A stretch of DNA of 6,809 nt from an uncultured bacterium (GCA_903864485.1 CAIPGD010000556.1:1-6809), one strand, 5' to 3'. Positions 1 to 6,653 are shown, counted from the stretch's first letter. Program-made: numbers and translations. The notes: generated by a model not told the origin, from the sequence alone.

Positions 1-375
1 CAGAATCTCGTGTACGTCGAGCGCGATGATTTCCCGACTGATCTTGCGGCCGAGAACGATGCTTCGTTCGCAGGCCCAGTTTCCCCGGCCACAAATGATC
101 AAAGTCCGGCCGCGTCGATCGCTTCACGACAATCGGATCAGTTTTCTTCATCGGATCTTCTGCATGACCTTTTGGTCGCGGTGCAAACGATGCCCCCACG
201 GATGCTGCGTCTTTTCGAGGCGCTTAGCGAAACCGACGACATGGCAGGCCTTCAGCGAACTTGGCCCACCTCGCGCGCGACCTTCTATCGCGAGGTGCAG
301 CGGGTGCGCCAGCACCTTGCGGCACATGGCATGGGCGTTGCACTCAAACCCAAACTTAGGAAACGAAAGGTCTAG
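1..375 (+). CDS. Sigma-70 region 4-like HTH protein, 5' truncated
   Basis: The frame is open from the first base, so the gene probably begins left of the window. An in-frame GTG at 10 exists, but too little upstream sequence is present to judge it as a start. Counting from that GTG (121 residues), the N-terminal half is low-complexity and rich in Ser, Ala, Asp and Gln. Residues about 50-107 form a helical unit with 'MPPRMLRLFEAL' followed by 'SRATFYREVQRVRQHL', the recognition-helix pattern of sigma region 4 and related HTH proteins in phage early operons. The C-terminus is basic (KPKLRKRKV). By family resemblance it should bind DNA and may act as a sigma-like transcription regulator of the operon downstream. 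I see no sigma region 2 in the visible part, so an HTH regulator unrelated to RNA polymerase binding is also possible. Being + strand and upstream of the replication genes fits a regulatory role, but that is inference. Confidence 0.6.
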   Translation, partial: QNLVYVERDDFPTDLAAENDASFAGPVSPATNDQSPAASIASRQSDQFSSSDLLHDLLVAVQTMPPRMLRLFEALSETDDMAGLQRTWPTSRATFYREVQRVRQHLAAHGMGVALKPKLRKRKV

Positions 376-479
376 GGTCGCATACGGCTGAATGGGGGAT
401 TGGGCAGGGAGGCTGCGGCTGGGCAGCCCCAGAGCGACTCCATGTAATAGAAGCCTGGCTGAAAAAGTCTCTCGCACGG

Positions 480-496
480 CCTGAGAAAAACTCAGG
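480..496 (+). other. Short perfect hairpin in leader
   Basis: CCTGAG, AAAAA, CTCAGG form a perfect 6-bp inverted repeat with a five-A loop, extendable by one G-T pair. It lies in the 180-bp non-coding gap between the HTH gene and the next gene. No U-tract follows, so it is a poor match to an intrinsic terminator. It could be an operator half-site pair or an mRNA leader structure. A TATATA stretch at 506-511 resembles a -10 box, but no convincing -35 lies upstream. Confidence 0.35.
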
Positions 497-544
497 TGGT
501 CTCTCTATATACCTTTCATCGCGGCGGATTTCCTGCCGGGCTTG

Positions 545-549
545 AAAGG
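545..549 (+). promoter_or_regulatory. Ribosome binding site for the 556 gene
   Basis: AAAGG sits six bases before the ATG at 556. This supports 556 as the true start rather than the internal ATG at 724, which has no clear Shine-Dalgarno sequence. Confidence 0.55.
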
Positions 550-555
550 TAAATC

Positions 556-1044
556 ATGGTCACCACCACCGCCGCTCCACCCACCCGGCGTAAGTCGCCG
601 GTTGCTGCGCCGCTTCTCTTAACGGCGCGCTCGCCGCGGGTCCACACAAAGGTTGCCCCGAGCCCGCGAGCCTGGACGGATCGATCCGCGTCTGAACCCA
701 CGCTGACCCTCAGTTGGGTATCGATGGTTCAGTGGATCAGAACAGCAAAGGATCGGGATCAGATTGAGTATCACGCCGGCCACCTGGCCGAAGACCGTGA
801 GGTGGCGAGTCAGAATTTCCCCCCTGAATTGAGTCGCGAGATCAACGCGACCGCAGACCTTCTCTGGACTGCGTGCCACCTGGGGATCGTTTCTCTTTTT
901 AGTAAGCGCAACGGTAGGGGCCAGTTCAGCTATCTGGCAGTCCGCTCTTGTGAGCCCGTCCACGCCTCTGCTCCCTTGCTGCATGTCCACCGCCAGGGGA
1001 CAACACGGAAGACGCAGGCGCCAGCGTTGAGCATCACTCACTAG
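556..1044 (+). CDS. Conserved small phage protein, unknown function
   Basis: The protein has 162 residues. Residues 1-50 are Pro/Ala/Arg/Ser/Thr-rich and look disordered. A compact core follows at about 54-131: W54...W60, then 'IEYHAGHLAEDR' (70-81), a helical 'ATADLLWTACHLGIVSLFSKR' type segment, and 'GQFSYLAVRS' at its end. This layout (short helix, xEYHxGxLAxDR, helix, then a basic turn and a FxYLAxR strand) resembles small uncharacterised proteins I know from phage early regions. It may be a small wHTH-like fold, but I cannot assign a function. The tail 132-162 is unremarkable. The start at 556 has a good ribosome binding site, and the stop is eight bases before the next gene, indicating one operon. 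A long antisense frame overlaps it but lacks any recognisable domain. Confidence is for a real gene, not for a function. Confidence 0.65.
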   Translation: MVTTTAAPPTRRKSPVAAPLLLTARSPRVHTKVAPSPRAWTDRSASEPTLTLSWVSMVQWIRTAKDRDQIEYHAGHLAEDREVASQNFPPELSREINATADLLWTACHLGIVSLFSKRNGRGQFSYLAVRSCEPVHASAPLLHVHRQGTTRKTQAPALSITH

Positions 1045-1052
1045 GGGCGGCG

Positions 1053-1589
1053 ATGCAATCCAATAAACCCGAAGGGCAAGCAATCGATATGACCGCGATT
1101 GGCGAATTGACGCCTGATCAGCTCGAGGCACTGAGTCTGCACAACCTTTGCGGAATCATCGGCTGGGTCGAACGCACACGAGGCGACATTCGAAACTACG
1201 AGTCCATCGTTAACCAGGAACTCGCGCGTCGCTTTCAAGAGCGTGCCGCTCAGGTTCGATCGAGCCAGGCCAAGTCCACCGGAACGGTGCGCTTCACCCA
1301 AGAGGAATTCACAGTCGTGGCAGACCTGGCCAAGAAGGTCGAGTACGACCAGGTGCAGCTCAAACAAGCGGTCACCGAGTTACGCCGCCGCGGTGAGGAC
1401 CCCGAAGACTACGTGGTCATCGAGATCAACGTCCCGGAGTCGAACTGGCATCAGTTCGCTCCTGGGATCAAGCAACTCTTCGAGAACGCCCGCACGGTCA
1501 AGACTGGGCGCCAGAGCTTCAAGCTGATTCGCCTTCGCGCCGACGAAATCCCCGCTCCTTCAAACGATCAGACATTTGGAGCCCACTAA
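1053..1589 (+). CDS. Phage protein of unknown function upstream of Sak4-like ATPase
   Basis: The protein has 178 residues. Residues about 18-70 are predicted helical ('LTPDQLEALSLHNL', then an ELARRFQERAAQVR helix). Residues 76 onward hold 'TGTVRF...FTVVADLAKKVEYDQ', then 'EDPEDYVVIEINVPESNWHQFAP' and 'ARTVKTGRQSFKLIRL'. The TGxVxF / VVADLxKKVExDQ / ARTVKTGxxxFxL pattern resembles hypothetical proteins commonly placed just before the AAA ATPase in phage recombination modules. No catalytic motif, membrane segment or metal site is visible. A G-rich sequence (1043-1050) precedes the ATG; an in-frame ATG at 1089 is a possible alternative start. The stop is two bases from the ATPase start, so expression is probably coupled. 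A role with the ATPase/DUF669/nuclease set is inferred only from position. Confidence 0.7.
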   Translation: MQSNKPEGQAIDMTAIGELTPDQLEALSLHNLCGIIGWVERTRGDIRNYESIVNQELARRFQERAAQVRSSQAKSTGTVRFTQEEFTVVADLAKKVEYDQVQLKQAVTELRRRGEDPEDYVVIEINVPESNWHQFAPGIKQLFENARTVKTGRQSFKLIRLRADEIPAPSNDQTFGAH

Positions 1590-1591
1590 TC

Positions 1592-2350
1592 ATGGCCATC
1601 TCGCTCTCATCACTAGTCCGCGCAAACGAAGTGAAGGCCCCCAGGATTCTGATCCACGGGGTCTCAGGGGTCGGCAAGACGACGTTTGCGTCAGAGGCCA
1701 ATGCGCCCGTTTTCCTGCAAACCGAGGACGGCTTGGGCACTCTCAATGTCGCCCACTTTCCTTTGGCCCGCACCTGGGACGAAGTGCTCGAGGCGCTCAC
1801 AGCGCTCTTTAAGGAAGCGCACGACTACCGGACCCTTGTGATCGATTCGGTCGATTGGCTCGAGCCACTCATCTGGGCCAAAACCTGTAAGGACAATGGT
1901 TGGGCCTCGATTGAGGACGCCGGATTCGGGAAAGGCTATGTGGCAGCGCTCTCGTATTGGCGCCGCTATGTGGATGCTCTGAACGGGCTGCGCGATGAGC
2001 GGGGGATGACCATCATCCAGATCGCTCACACCGATATCAAACGATTCGAGTCGCCCGAGGTCGACCCCTACGATCGCTACGTGGTCAAGCTTCATGCGAA
2101 AGCGTCGGCGCTTTTGCAGGAGCACTGCGACGTGGTTCTGTTCGCCAACTACCGCGTCAGCAGTCTTCTTGATCCGACCAAGAAAACCCGCAGTAACCGA
2201 GCGGTGGGGAGCGGTGAGCGGGTCCTTCACACGGCGGAGCGGCCAGCCTTTCTGGCCAAGAACCGTTACCACCTGCCCGACACGTTGGCACTGGACTTTG
2301 CCGCCTTCTATTCGGCGCTGCCCGAATCAGTTCAAAAAACGCTCGCCTGA
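1592..2350 (+). CDS. Sak4-like RecA-fold ATPase (AAA_24 family)
   Basis: The protein has 252 residues, the usual size for this family. Walker A is 'GVSGVGKTT' at residues 23-31, with K29 and T30. Walker B is 'TLVIDSVDWLE' at 81-91, with D85 preceded by hydrophobics. Between them is 'VFLQTEDGLGTLNV', as in phage nucleotide-binding proteins. Further on are 'IIQIAHTDIKRFESPEVDPYDRYVVKLH', and near the C-terminus 'RPAFLAKNRYHLPDTLALDF', the conserved 'aKNRxxLP' end of the family. Sak4-type proteins are single-domain RecA relatives that act with a single-stranded DNA-binding protein in annealing or strand pairing during phage recombination. A DUF669 protein and a Cas4-like nuclease directly downstream fit that role. 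GGAG at 1577-1580 is a plausible ribosome binding site, inside the end of the preceding gene. The alternative, a replication ATPase or helicase loader, is less likely because no helicase motifs follow Walker B. Confidence 0.85.
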   Translation: MAISLSSLVRANEVKAPRILIHGVSGVGKTTFASEANAPVFLQTEDGLGTLNVAHFPLARTWDEVLEALTALFKEAHDYRTLVIDSVDWLEPLIWAKTCKDNGWASIEDAGFGKGYVAALSYWRRYVDALNGLRDERGMTIIQIAHTDIKRFESPEVDPYDRYVVKLHAKASALLQEHCDVVLFANYRVSSLLDPTKKTRSNRAVGSGERVLHTAERPAFLAKNRYHLPDTLALDFAAFYSALPESVQKTLA

Positions 2351-2374
2351 CCACACCCACCGACGCATCGATTC

Positions 2375-2380
2375 AAGGAG
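2375..2380 (+). promoter_or_regulatory. Strong ribosome binding site choosing the DUF669 start
   Basis: AAGGAG lies eight bases before the ATG at 2389 but only two bases before the ATG at 2383. Spacing therefore favours 2389, which also gives the MANLGxTF beginning typical of DUF669 proteins. Confidence 0.65.
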
Positions 2381-2388
2381 TAATGGCC

Positions 2389-2865
2389 ATGGCCAATTTA
2401 GGGCAAACCTTCAACGCCAGTGAGCACGAAGCCTGGGGTGAGCGCGAGAAGTTTGAACCGGTTCCGCCCGGGCGCTACCTCAGCCAGATCATTGCGAGCG
2501 AGATTATGGAGACGCGCGCTGGCAACGGACAGCGCCTCGTGTTTACGATCGATCTGATTGAGGGCGAATGCGCTGGGCGTAAGGTCTTTGATGCGATCAA
2601 TCTGGCCAACCCGAGTAAGGCGGCGGTCGCGGTTGGGCGCAGTCGGCTCGCGATGATTTGTAACGCGCTCGATGTGAATGCGCTTGAGGACTCTTCGGAT
2701 CTGCACCTGCGACCTTTCTGGGCGCACGTCGAAATCAAGGCCGAGCGCAACGAAATCAGTTTCTATGAGAAACGCGAGCGGGCAGCCTCAAATCCGAGGC
2801 CTGCGGCTGCTGCTAATGCAGCGGGTGAGCCACCGCCCGCCCGAAAGCCGTGGGAGCGTTCCTGA
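2389..2865 (+). CDS. DUF669 protein, probable ssDNA-binding partner
   Basis: From ATG 2389 the protein has 158 residues (160 from ATG 2383). The N-terminus 'MANLGQTFNASEHEAW' and then 'FEPVPPGRYLSQIIASEIMETRAGNGQRLVFTIDLIEG' type features (Pro-Gly-x-Tyr, then K/R-rich 'G.GQ.L.ftidlieGe.aGRKVFDxiNL') match DUF669. The segment 'AVAVGRSRLAMICNALDV' follows, then 'LRPFWAHVEIKAERNEISFYEK', a beta-rich OB-like pattern. The last 30 residues are Ala/Pro-rich and end PARKPWERS, unlike the acidic tip of bacterial SSB. DUF669 is usually encoded next to phage recombinases and is suspected to bind single-stranded DNA; that role is inference here. Its stop codon overlaps the start of the nuclease gene (TGATG), indicating translational coupling. 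Confidence 0.82.
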   Translation: MANLGQTFNASEHEAWGEREKFEPVPPGRYLSQIIASEIMETRAGNGQRLVFTIDLIEGECAGRKVFDAINLANPSKAAVAVGRSRLAMICNALDVNALEDSSDLHLRPFWAHVEIKAERNEISFYEKRERAASNPRPAAAANAAGEPPPARKPWERS

Positions 2866-3932
2866 TGGAGGCCACTCGCGAGGCGATTTATGCGGCCTAT
2901 GAGTCCGATGCTGACGATGGGCACCGCGCTCACCTTGGCGCATCGATCATTGGCAAGAGTTGTGAGCAGGCGCTCTGGTTTGATTTCCGCTGGGTCACGA
3001 AAGCACAACATCCGGGACGACTGCTGCGCCGCTTCGAATCCGGACAACTCGAGGAGGCTCGGCTCGTGGCGAACCTTCGCCGGGCGGGCGCCACGGTACT
3101 TGATGTGGATCCGCAGACTGGTCGGCAGTTTCGCGTGAGCGATCAGGGTGGACACTTCGGGGGCAGCCTCGATGCGCTTGTGATCCGGTTGCGCGAGTCG
3201 CCCGATCAGTGGCACGTGGCAGAGTTCAAAACCCACAATGCCAAGTCCTATAAGGAACTGATCGAGAAGCGTTTGCGTCTTGCGAAGCCGCAGCACTTTG
3301 ATCAGATGCAGATCTATATGCATCTGAACGGCGCGGTGTGGGGTCTTTATGTTGCCGTAAATAAGGACACCGATGATCTTTATTTGGAGCGCGTGAGATA
3401 CGACGACGCACACGCACTGCGGCTTATCGAGAAGGCCCGCCGGGTCATTTTTGCCGCGGGGCCAACGCTACCAAAGGTGTCAGAGGATCCAGCTTGGTAC
3501 GAATGCAGGTTTTGTGATCATCACTCGGTTTGTCATCAAACCAAACCGGCTGCGCCCGTTGCAATTAATTGTAGGACTTGCCTGTATTCGTCGCCGGTGG
3601 GGGAGGTTGGTGCTGATGTGGCTGCGAATGTGGGTGCGAATGTGGGTGCGAATGTGGGTGCGAATGTGGGTGCGAATGTGGGTGCGGTGGCTGGTGGTGG
3701 CGCCATAGATAACACCGGGACTGGCGTCTGGACCTGCGCGCTCCATCAAGCCGAAATTGATTCAGCGGCTCAGCGCAGTGGATGCTCGCGCCACCTCTAC
3801 ATCCCCGCCTTGATTGGCGCGAAGCAGGTCGACTTTGGTGATGGCTTTGTCGAGTACGAGTTCGCCGATGGCAAGCGCGCTCGCGATACCGGAAGCGATA
3901 AGTCTCTGCTGATCAACGCCTGTACACCCTAG
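2865..3932 (+). CDS. Cas4/RecB-like PD-(D/E)XK nuclease with Cys clusters
   Basis: From ATG 2865 the protein has 355 residues. This start is preferred over GTG 2850 because GGGAG at 2852-2856 is well spaced and the ATG overlaps the upstream stop. Nuclease residues: D103 in 'GGHFGGSLDALV', E120 and K122 in 'HVAEFKTHN', and the QxxxY motif Q147-Y151 in 'QMQIYMHL'. C33 ('GKSCEQALW') plus C214, C217 and C223 ('CRFCDHHSVC') match the spacing of the Fe-S cluster of Cas4 and AddB nucleases. A C-terminal domain holds a second possible metal site: C236, C239, C291, C307, with H310 ('GCSRHLYIPALI'). This domain is interrupted at residues 248-274 by a Val-Gly-Ala-Asn repeat. The likely role is exonuclease processing of phage DNA ends with the Sak4-like ATPase and DUF669 protein. 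No cas1 or cas2 lies nearby, so it is not a CRISPR Cas4. Whether the cluster binds iron is inferred from spacing. Confidence 0.85.
   Translation: MEATREAIYAAYESDADDGHRAHLGASIIGKSCEQALWFDFRWVTKAQHPGRLLRRFESGQLEEARLVANLRRAGATVLDVDPQTGRQFRVSDQGGHFGGSLDALVIRLRESPDQWHVAEFKTHNAKSYKELIEKRLRLAKPQHFDQMQIYMHLNGAVWGLYVAVNKDTDDLYLERVRYDDAHALRLIEKARRVIFAAGPTLPKVSEDPAWYECRFCDHHSVCHQTKPAAPVAINCRTCLYSSPVGEVGADVAANVGANVGANVGANVGANVGAVAGGGAIDNTGTGVWTCALHQAEIDSAAQRSGCSRHLYIPALIGAKQVDFGDGFVEYEFADGKRARDTGSDKSLLINACTP
3606..3686 (+). repeat. 12-bp in-frame tandem repeat (minisatellite)
   Basis: Unit GTGGGTGCGAAT. Four exact copies run 3630-3677, followed by a partial copy (GTGGGTGCG, 3678-3686). One copy with a single mismatch precedes them (3618-3629), and a more diverged one lies at 3606-3617. 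The unit is a multiple of three and encodes Val-Gly-Ala-Asn, so copy-number change keeps the nuclease in frame. Divergence on the left edge and identity in the middle suggest recent expansion by slippage. Confidence 0.95.
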
Positions 3933-3940
3933 CCGCTCTA

Positions 3941-4264
3941 GTGGCCTGCGCCATCTGCGGGCGCTACCCCAGGGGTTTTGGCTTCAGTCCCGATTTCATC
4001 GGAATCGACAGGCCTCGAGTGGTTCTCTGCTCGATGGCCTGCCAGCACATTGCCGCGAGACTCAAGGGAATGATTAAACCCAATCAGCATGAAATTCAGG
4101 CGATCGACGACGCCATGCTCGCCTCGGGCAGCTTTATCGATGCATTGAACAAGACCGATCTCCTGTCGTTTACCCAGGCCGAGTACCTCGCTCTGATCGA
4201 GGTGATCGTGACGGCGTTCCAGGACTCGATTCGCAGCGCCTACCGCGATGACCCGCCATTTTGA
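3941..4264 (+). CDS. DUF6511-like Cys-containing phage protein
   Basis: The protein has 107 residues, starting at GTG 3941. The frame is open from 3902, but no ATG or other good start lies upstream, and the ribosome binding site is weak. The N-terminus has a treble-clef-like Cys set: C3 and C6 in 'CAICGR', C30 and C34 in 'CSMACQ', suggesting one zinc ion. 'RGFGF', 'KGMIKPNQHEIQAIDDAM', 'FIDALNKTDLLSFTQAEYLALIEVIVTAFQDSIR' follow. The CxxCGRxxRGFG / CSxxCQ / MIxPxxxE / IgKtDL / LIEVIVTxyQ order matches what I know of DUF6511 phage proteins. Function is unknown. It follows the nuclease by eight bases and overlaps the primase gene by 17, so all three are probably co-translated. Confidence 0.78.
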   Translation: MACAICGRYPRGFGFSPDFIGIDRPRVVLCSMACQHIAARLKGMIKPNQHEIQAIDDAMLASGSFIDALNKTDLLSFTQAEYLALIEVIVTAFQDSIRSAYRDDPPF

Positions 4265-6605
4265 GCGGGCGACGCCTGTGAGCTCAGATCGTGCGAACCA
4301 TCCGCAATCCTTCATGGGGCAACACGGTCAGGCGCTTGCCGACCGAGGCTACGGGATCATTCCGATCCAGCCAAACGCAAAGAAGCCAGGTTTGCGCCGC
4401 GGGCGTATCTGGTTTGACTTCCCCGGTTGGGCCGATCGTTGTGGTCGCCCGACCTCAGAACTCGAACTCGGACGCTGGCTCGGGTGGGACGACGCTGGTA
4501 TCGGCCTGGTTTGCGGGGCGATCGTGTGCATTGATATCGACGTGCTCGACCAGGCTGTCGCGCTCAAGATTGAGGCGTTAGCCAAGCGGCTACTTGGAGA
4601 TACGCCCTTACTACGTATCGGTCGGGCGCCTAAGCGCGCACTCATTTACCGCGCGGTCGAGCCCTTTCGTGGATTCAAGAAGCACCCGATCGAAGTTCAT
4701 TGTCTTGGTCAGCAGGTCGTGGCCTACGGAATTCATCCCGATACCGGCACGGAGTACCAGTGGCCTGACGGCCATCCGGTGGACGTCGATATTCTGGATT
4801 TACCAGCGATTGACGAAGGTCTGGCGCGCGAATTCATCGAACGGGCCTTTGCAATCGTGCCGGAATCGTTGCGACCGGCGGTGCTCGCGTTCAAGACCGA
4901 TGCGACGCCAAAGCTCGAGGGTAAGCGTACCGAAGGCGGCACGATCGACGGGGTTGCGGCGGCGCTTGAGTTCATCGCGAACGACAACCTTGCGTACGAC
5001 GACTGGCTGCGCATTGGTCAGTCAATTAAAGCCGGGCTCGGGGAGGAGGGCAGAGCGCTCTTTGAGGCATGGTCCGCCAAGAGTTCAAAGAACGACTACG
5101 CGACGACTGTGCGTACCTGGCGCGGGCTCAATCCAACGCAGATCACCGTGGGCACGATCTATCGGCTCGCGCATGATGCCGGTTGGTCGCCGCCCTTTGA
5201 TCTGAACCTTCACGCTGACTACGACCCGCGAGCGGTTCATCTAGCGCAGGCGTTCTTTGACCAGCCGCGGACACGGGTTAAGGGCGATGTGGCGTTGGCA
5301 AGAACGGATGCAGCGCCGAGGCAAACCTTTAAGCCCATGCCACAGGGCTGGAACAACGTCGGGGGTGTGCTCGAAGAAATGATGCGGCTGATGGTCGATA
5401 CAGCCTATCGGCCACAGCCTGAACTCGCGCTGGCTGCTTCATTAGCCGCGGTCGGTGCTCTCATGGGCCGACGCTATCGGGCCGAGAATGGCACACGCCC
5501 CAATGTCTACGTCGTTGGCATCGGAAAGTCTGGCTCGGGTAAGAACCATGCGCGCAATGTCATTGACCGCCTGTTCGCTAAAGCTGGGCTCGACCGCTAT
5601 CTGGGTGCCAGTCGAATCGCAAGCGGTGCTGGTCTCATCAAGGCGCTGACGGCGCAACCATCCCAGCTTTACAGGCTCGACGAGTTTGGCGTTTTTCTGC
5701 AGGGCATCACCGACCGAAAGAGAGCGCCGCGTTATCTGACCGAAATCGGCGACTTGTTTCTCGAGCTTTACACCACGAGCGATGGCACCTACCGCGGGAT
5801 TGATTTCGCAGGTGGCGGGCCTACCGAGCGCAAGCGCGAGCCCATCGTGAACCCCAGCCTGAGCATTTATGGCACGACGACGTCGGGGCATTTGTGGGAG
5901 GCCCTTGGCGCTGCGAGTCGGGAAGACGGGTCGCTCGCGCGCTATCTGATCTTTGGGACCTCGTGCGATTACCCGCCGGAAAATCCCCTGGGCGGAAACA
6001 TCGAGTGCCCGCCCGACCTGGTTGAGCGGCTCGCCCGGATCGCTCAGGGGGAAGCCGGAGCTGAGGGTAATTTGAGCGATGCCGAGCTTGCGTCGGTGCC
6101 GCCGCCCTGCACGACGGTTCGGTTGAGTGAGGCGGCTCGCAGCAGGTTTGCTGAACTTGGCATCGGGATCACCGATCAGCTCAATTCGGCTGCGGCGGCA
6201 GGCCATGAGTCGATCCTGGCACGGATCAAAGAGAACGCCTCGAAGCTCGCGCTCATCCGCGCGGTCTCAAGAGATTGGCTCAGCCCGTATATCGAAATTC
6301 ATGACGCGCAGTGGGCCATTTTGATCGCCCGGCACTGCGCGGACTTGCTTGTCCAGGAGAGCGACGAGCGGATTTCCGAAAATGTCGTCGAGTCGAATCA
6401 CAAGCGAGTGCTGAGATTGATCAAGGAGGCGGGTCCGGGTGGCATCCGTTTGGGAGTCCTGAGCCGGAAAACGCAGTGGCTCGACGGGCGAATCCTTCAT
6501 GACGTTATTCGACGGTTGCAGGGAAGCGACCTCATCGAGGTCGAGATTGTTCCGACGGGCACGAAGCCATACCAACTCATCAAAGCAATGAATTCAATGA
6601 GTTAG
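4248..6605 (+). CDS. Bifunctional primase-polymerase / helicase fusion
   Basis: The protein has 785 residues. Residues about 28-215 form a primase-polymerase (AEP) domain: 'ALADRGYGIIPIQPNAKKPG', the acidic pair D96 and D98 in 'CIDIDV', 'RIGRAPKRALIYR', E149 in 'IEVHCLGQQVVAYGIHP' with H163, then 'DTGTEYQWPDG'. Residues 235-313 match PriCT-2 ('AYDDWLRIGQSIKAG', 'TVRTWRGL', 'GTIYRLAHDAGW'). Residues about 370-640 are a DUF3987-like helicase: P-loop 'GKSGSGKN' with K432, Walker B 'LYRLDEFG' with D478 and E479, then 'SLSIYGTTTSGHLWEAL' and 'DGSLARYLIF'. Residues 712-780 look like a winged helix. It should unwind and prime DNA at the replication fork. The canonical motif II His of archaeal primases is not obvious, and the P-loop has Asn433 where Thr or Ser is usual. 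ATG 4248 overlaps the previous gene; ATG 4314 just before the domain is an alternative start. Confidence 0.88.
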   Translation: MTRHFERATPVSSDRANHPQSFMGQHGQALADRGYGIIPIQPNAKKPGLRRGRIWFDFPGWADRCGRPTSELELGRWLGWDDAGIGLVCGAIVCIDIDVLDQAVALKIEALAKRLLGDTPLLRIGRAPKRALIYRAVEPFRGFKKHPIEVHCLGQQVVAYGIHPDTGTEYQWPDGHPVDVDILDLPAIDEGLAREFIERAFAIVPESLRPAVLAFKTDATPKLEGKRTEGGTIDGVAAALEFIANDNLAYDDWLRIGQSIKAGLGEEGRALFEAWSAKSSKNDYATTVRTWRGLNPTQITVGTIYRLAHDAGWSPPFDLNLHADYDPRAVHLAQAFFDQPRTRVKGDVALARTDAAPRQTFKPMPQGWNNVGGVLEEMMRLMVDTAYRPQPELALAASLAAVGALMGRRYRAENGTRPNVYVVGIGKSGSGKNHARNVIDRLFAKAGLDRYLGASRIASGAGLIKALTAQPSQLYRLDEFGVFLQGITDRKRAPRYLTEIGDLFLELYTTSDGTYRGIDFAGGGPTERKREPIVNPSLSIYGTTTSGHLWEALGAASREDGSLARYLIFGTSCDYPPENPLGGNIECPPDLVERLARIAQGEAGAEGNLSDAELASVPPPCTTVRLSEAARSRFAELGIGITDQLNSAAAAGHESILARIKENASKLALIRAVSRDWLSPYIEIHDAQWAILIARHCADLLVQESDERISENVVESNHKRVLRLIKEAGPGGIRLGVLSRKTQWLDGRILHDVIRRLQGSDLIEVEIVPTGTKPYQLIKAMNSMS

Positions 6606-6617
6606 GAGAAAGAGAAT

Positions 6618-6630
6618 AATCAATCATTCA
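6618..6630 (-). repeat. Inverted copy of the iteron-like repeat
   Basis: AATCAATCATTCA is the exact reverse complement of the 13-base core TGAATGATTGATT found at 6692-6704 and 6748-6760. Similarity to the 6745 copy continues outwards (…TTCTCT against …TATCTCG). With the 6692 copy it could form a 13-bp stem around a 61-base loop. Confidence 0.85.
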
Positions 6631-6653
6631 AGGGGGACTTACACACATAGACA

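Noticed and set aside
411..428. GGCTG ... CAGCC inverted repeat as terminator of the HTH gene
   Set aside because: Only five base pairs, with several competing pairings and no T-tract after it; compatible with chance in GC-rich DNA.
619..1131. Antisense open frame opposite the 556-1044 gene
   Set aside because: It is slightly longer than the + strand gene, but crosses the junction of two genes, has no good ribosome binding site and no recognisable motif. The + strand gene has both a good site and a phage-like core.
1691..2272. Antisense open frame opposite the Sak4-like ATPase
   Set aside because: The + strand gene has Walker A and B motifs; the reverse product looks like codon-pattern shadow.
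2763..3413. Antisense open frame opposite DUF669 and the nuclease
   Set aside because: The + strand holds clear nuclease motifs over this stretch; the antisense product has no family features.
3451..3749. Repetitive peptides in other frames of the 12-bp repeat (Met-Trp-Val-Arg type on +, Thr-His-Ile-Arg type on -)
   Set aside because: A 12-bp unit without stops gives a repeated tetrapeptide in several frames. Only the nuclease frame continues into conserved sequence on both sides.
2865..3932. True CRISPR-associated Cas4
   Set aside because: No cas1/cas2 or repeat array nearby, an extra C-terminal Cys domain, and the setting beside a Sak4-like ATPase and DUF669 protein fits phage recombination.
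5442..6206. Long antisense open frame opposite the helicase domain
   Set aside because: It lies wholly within a well-supported gene with clear motifs, shows no recognisable domain, and long antisense frames are expected in GC-rich coding DNA.
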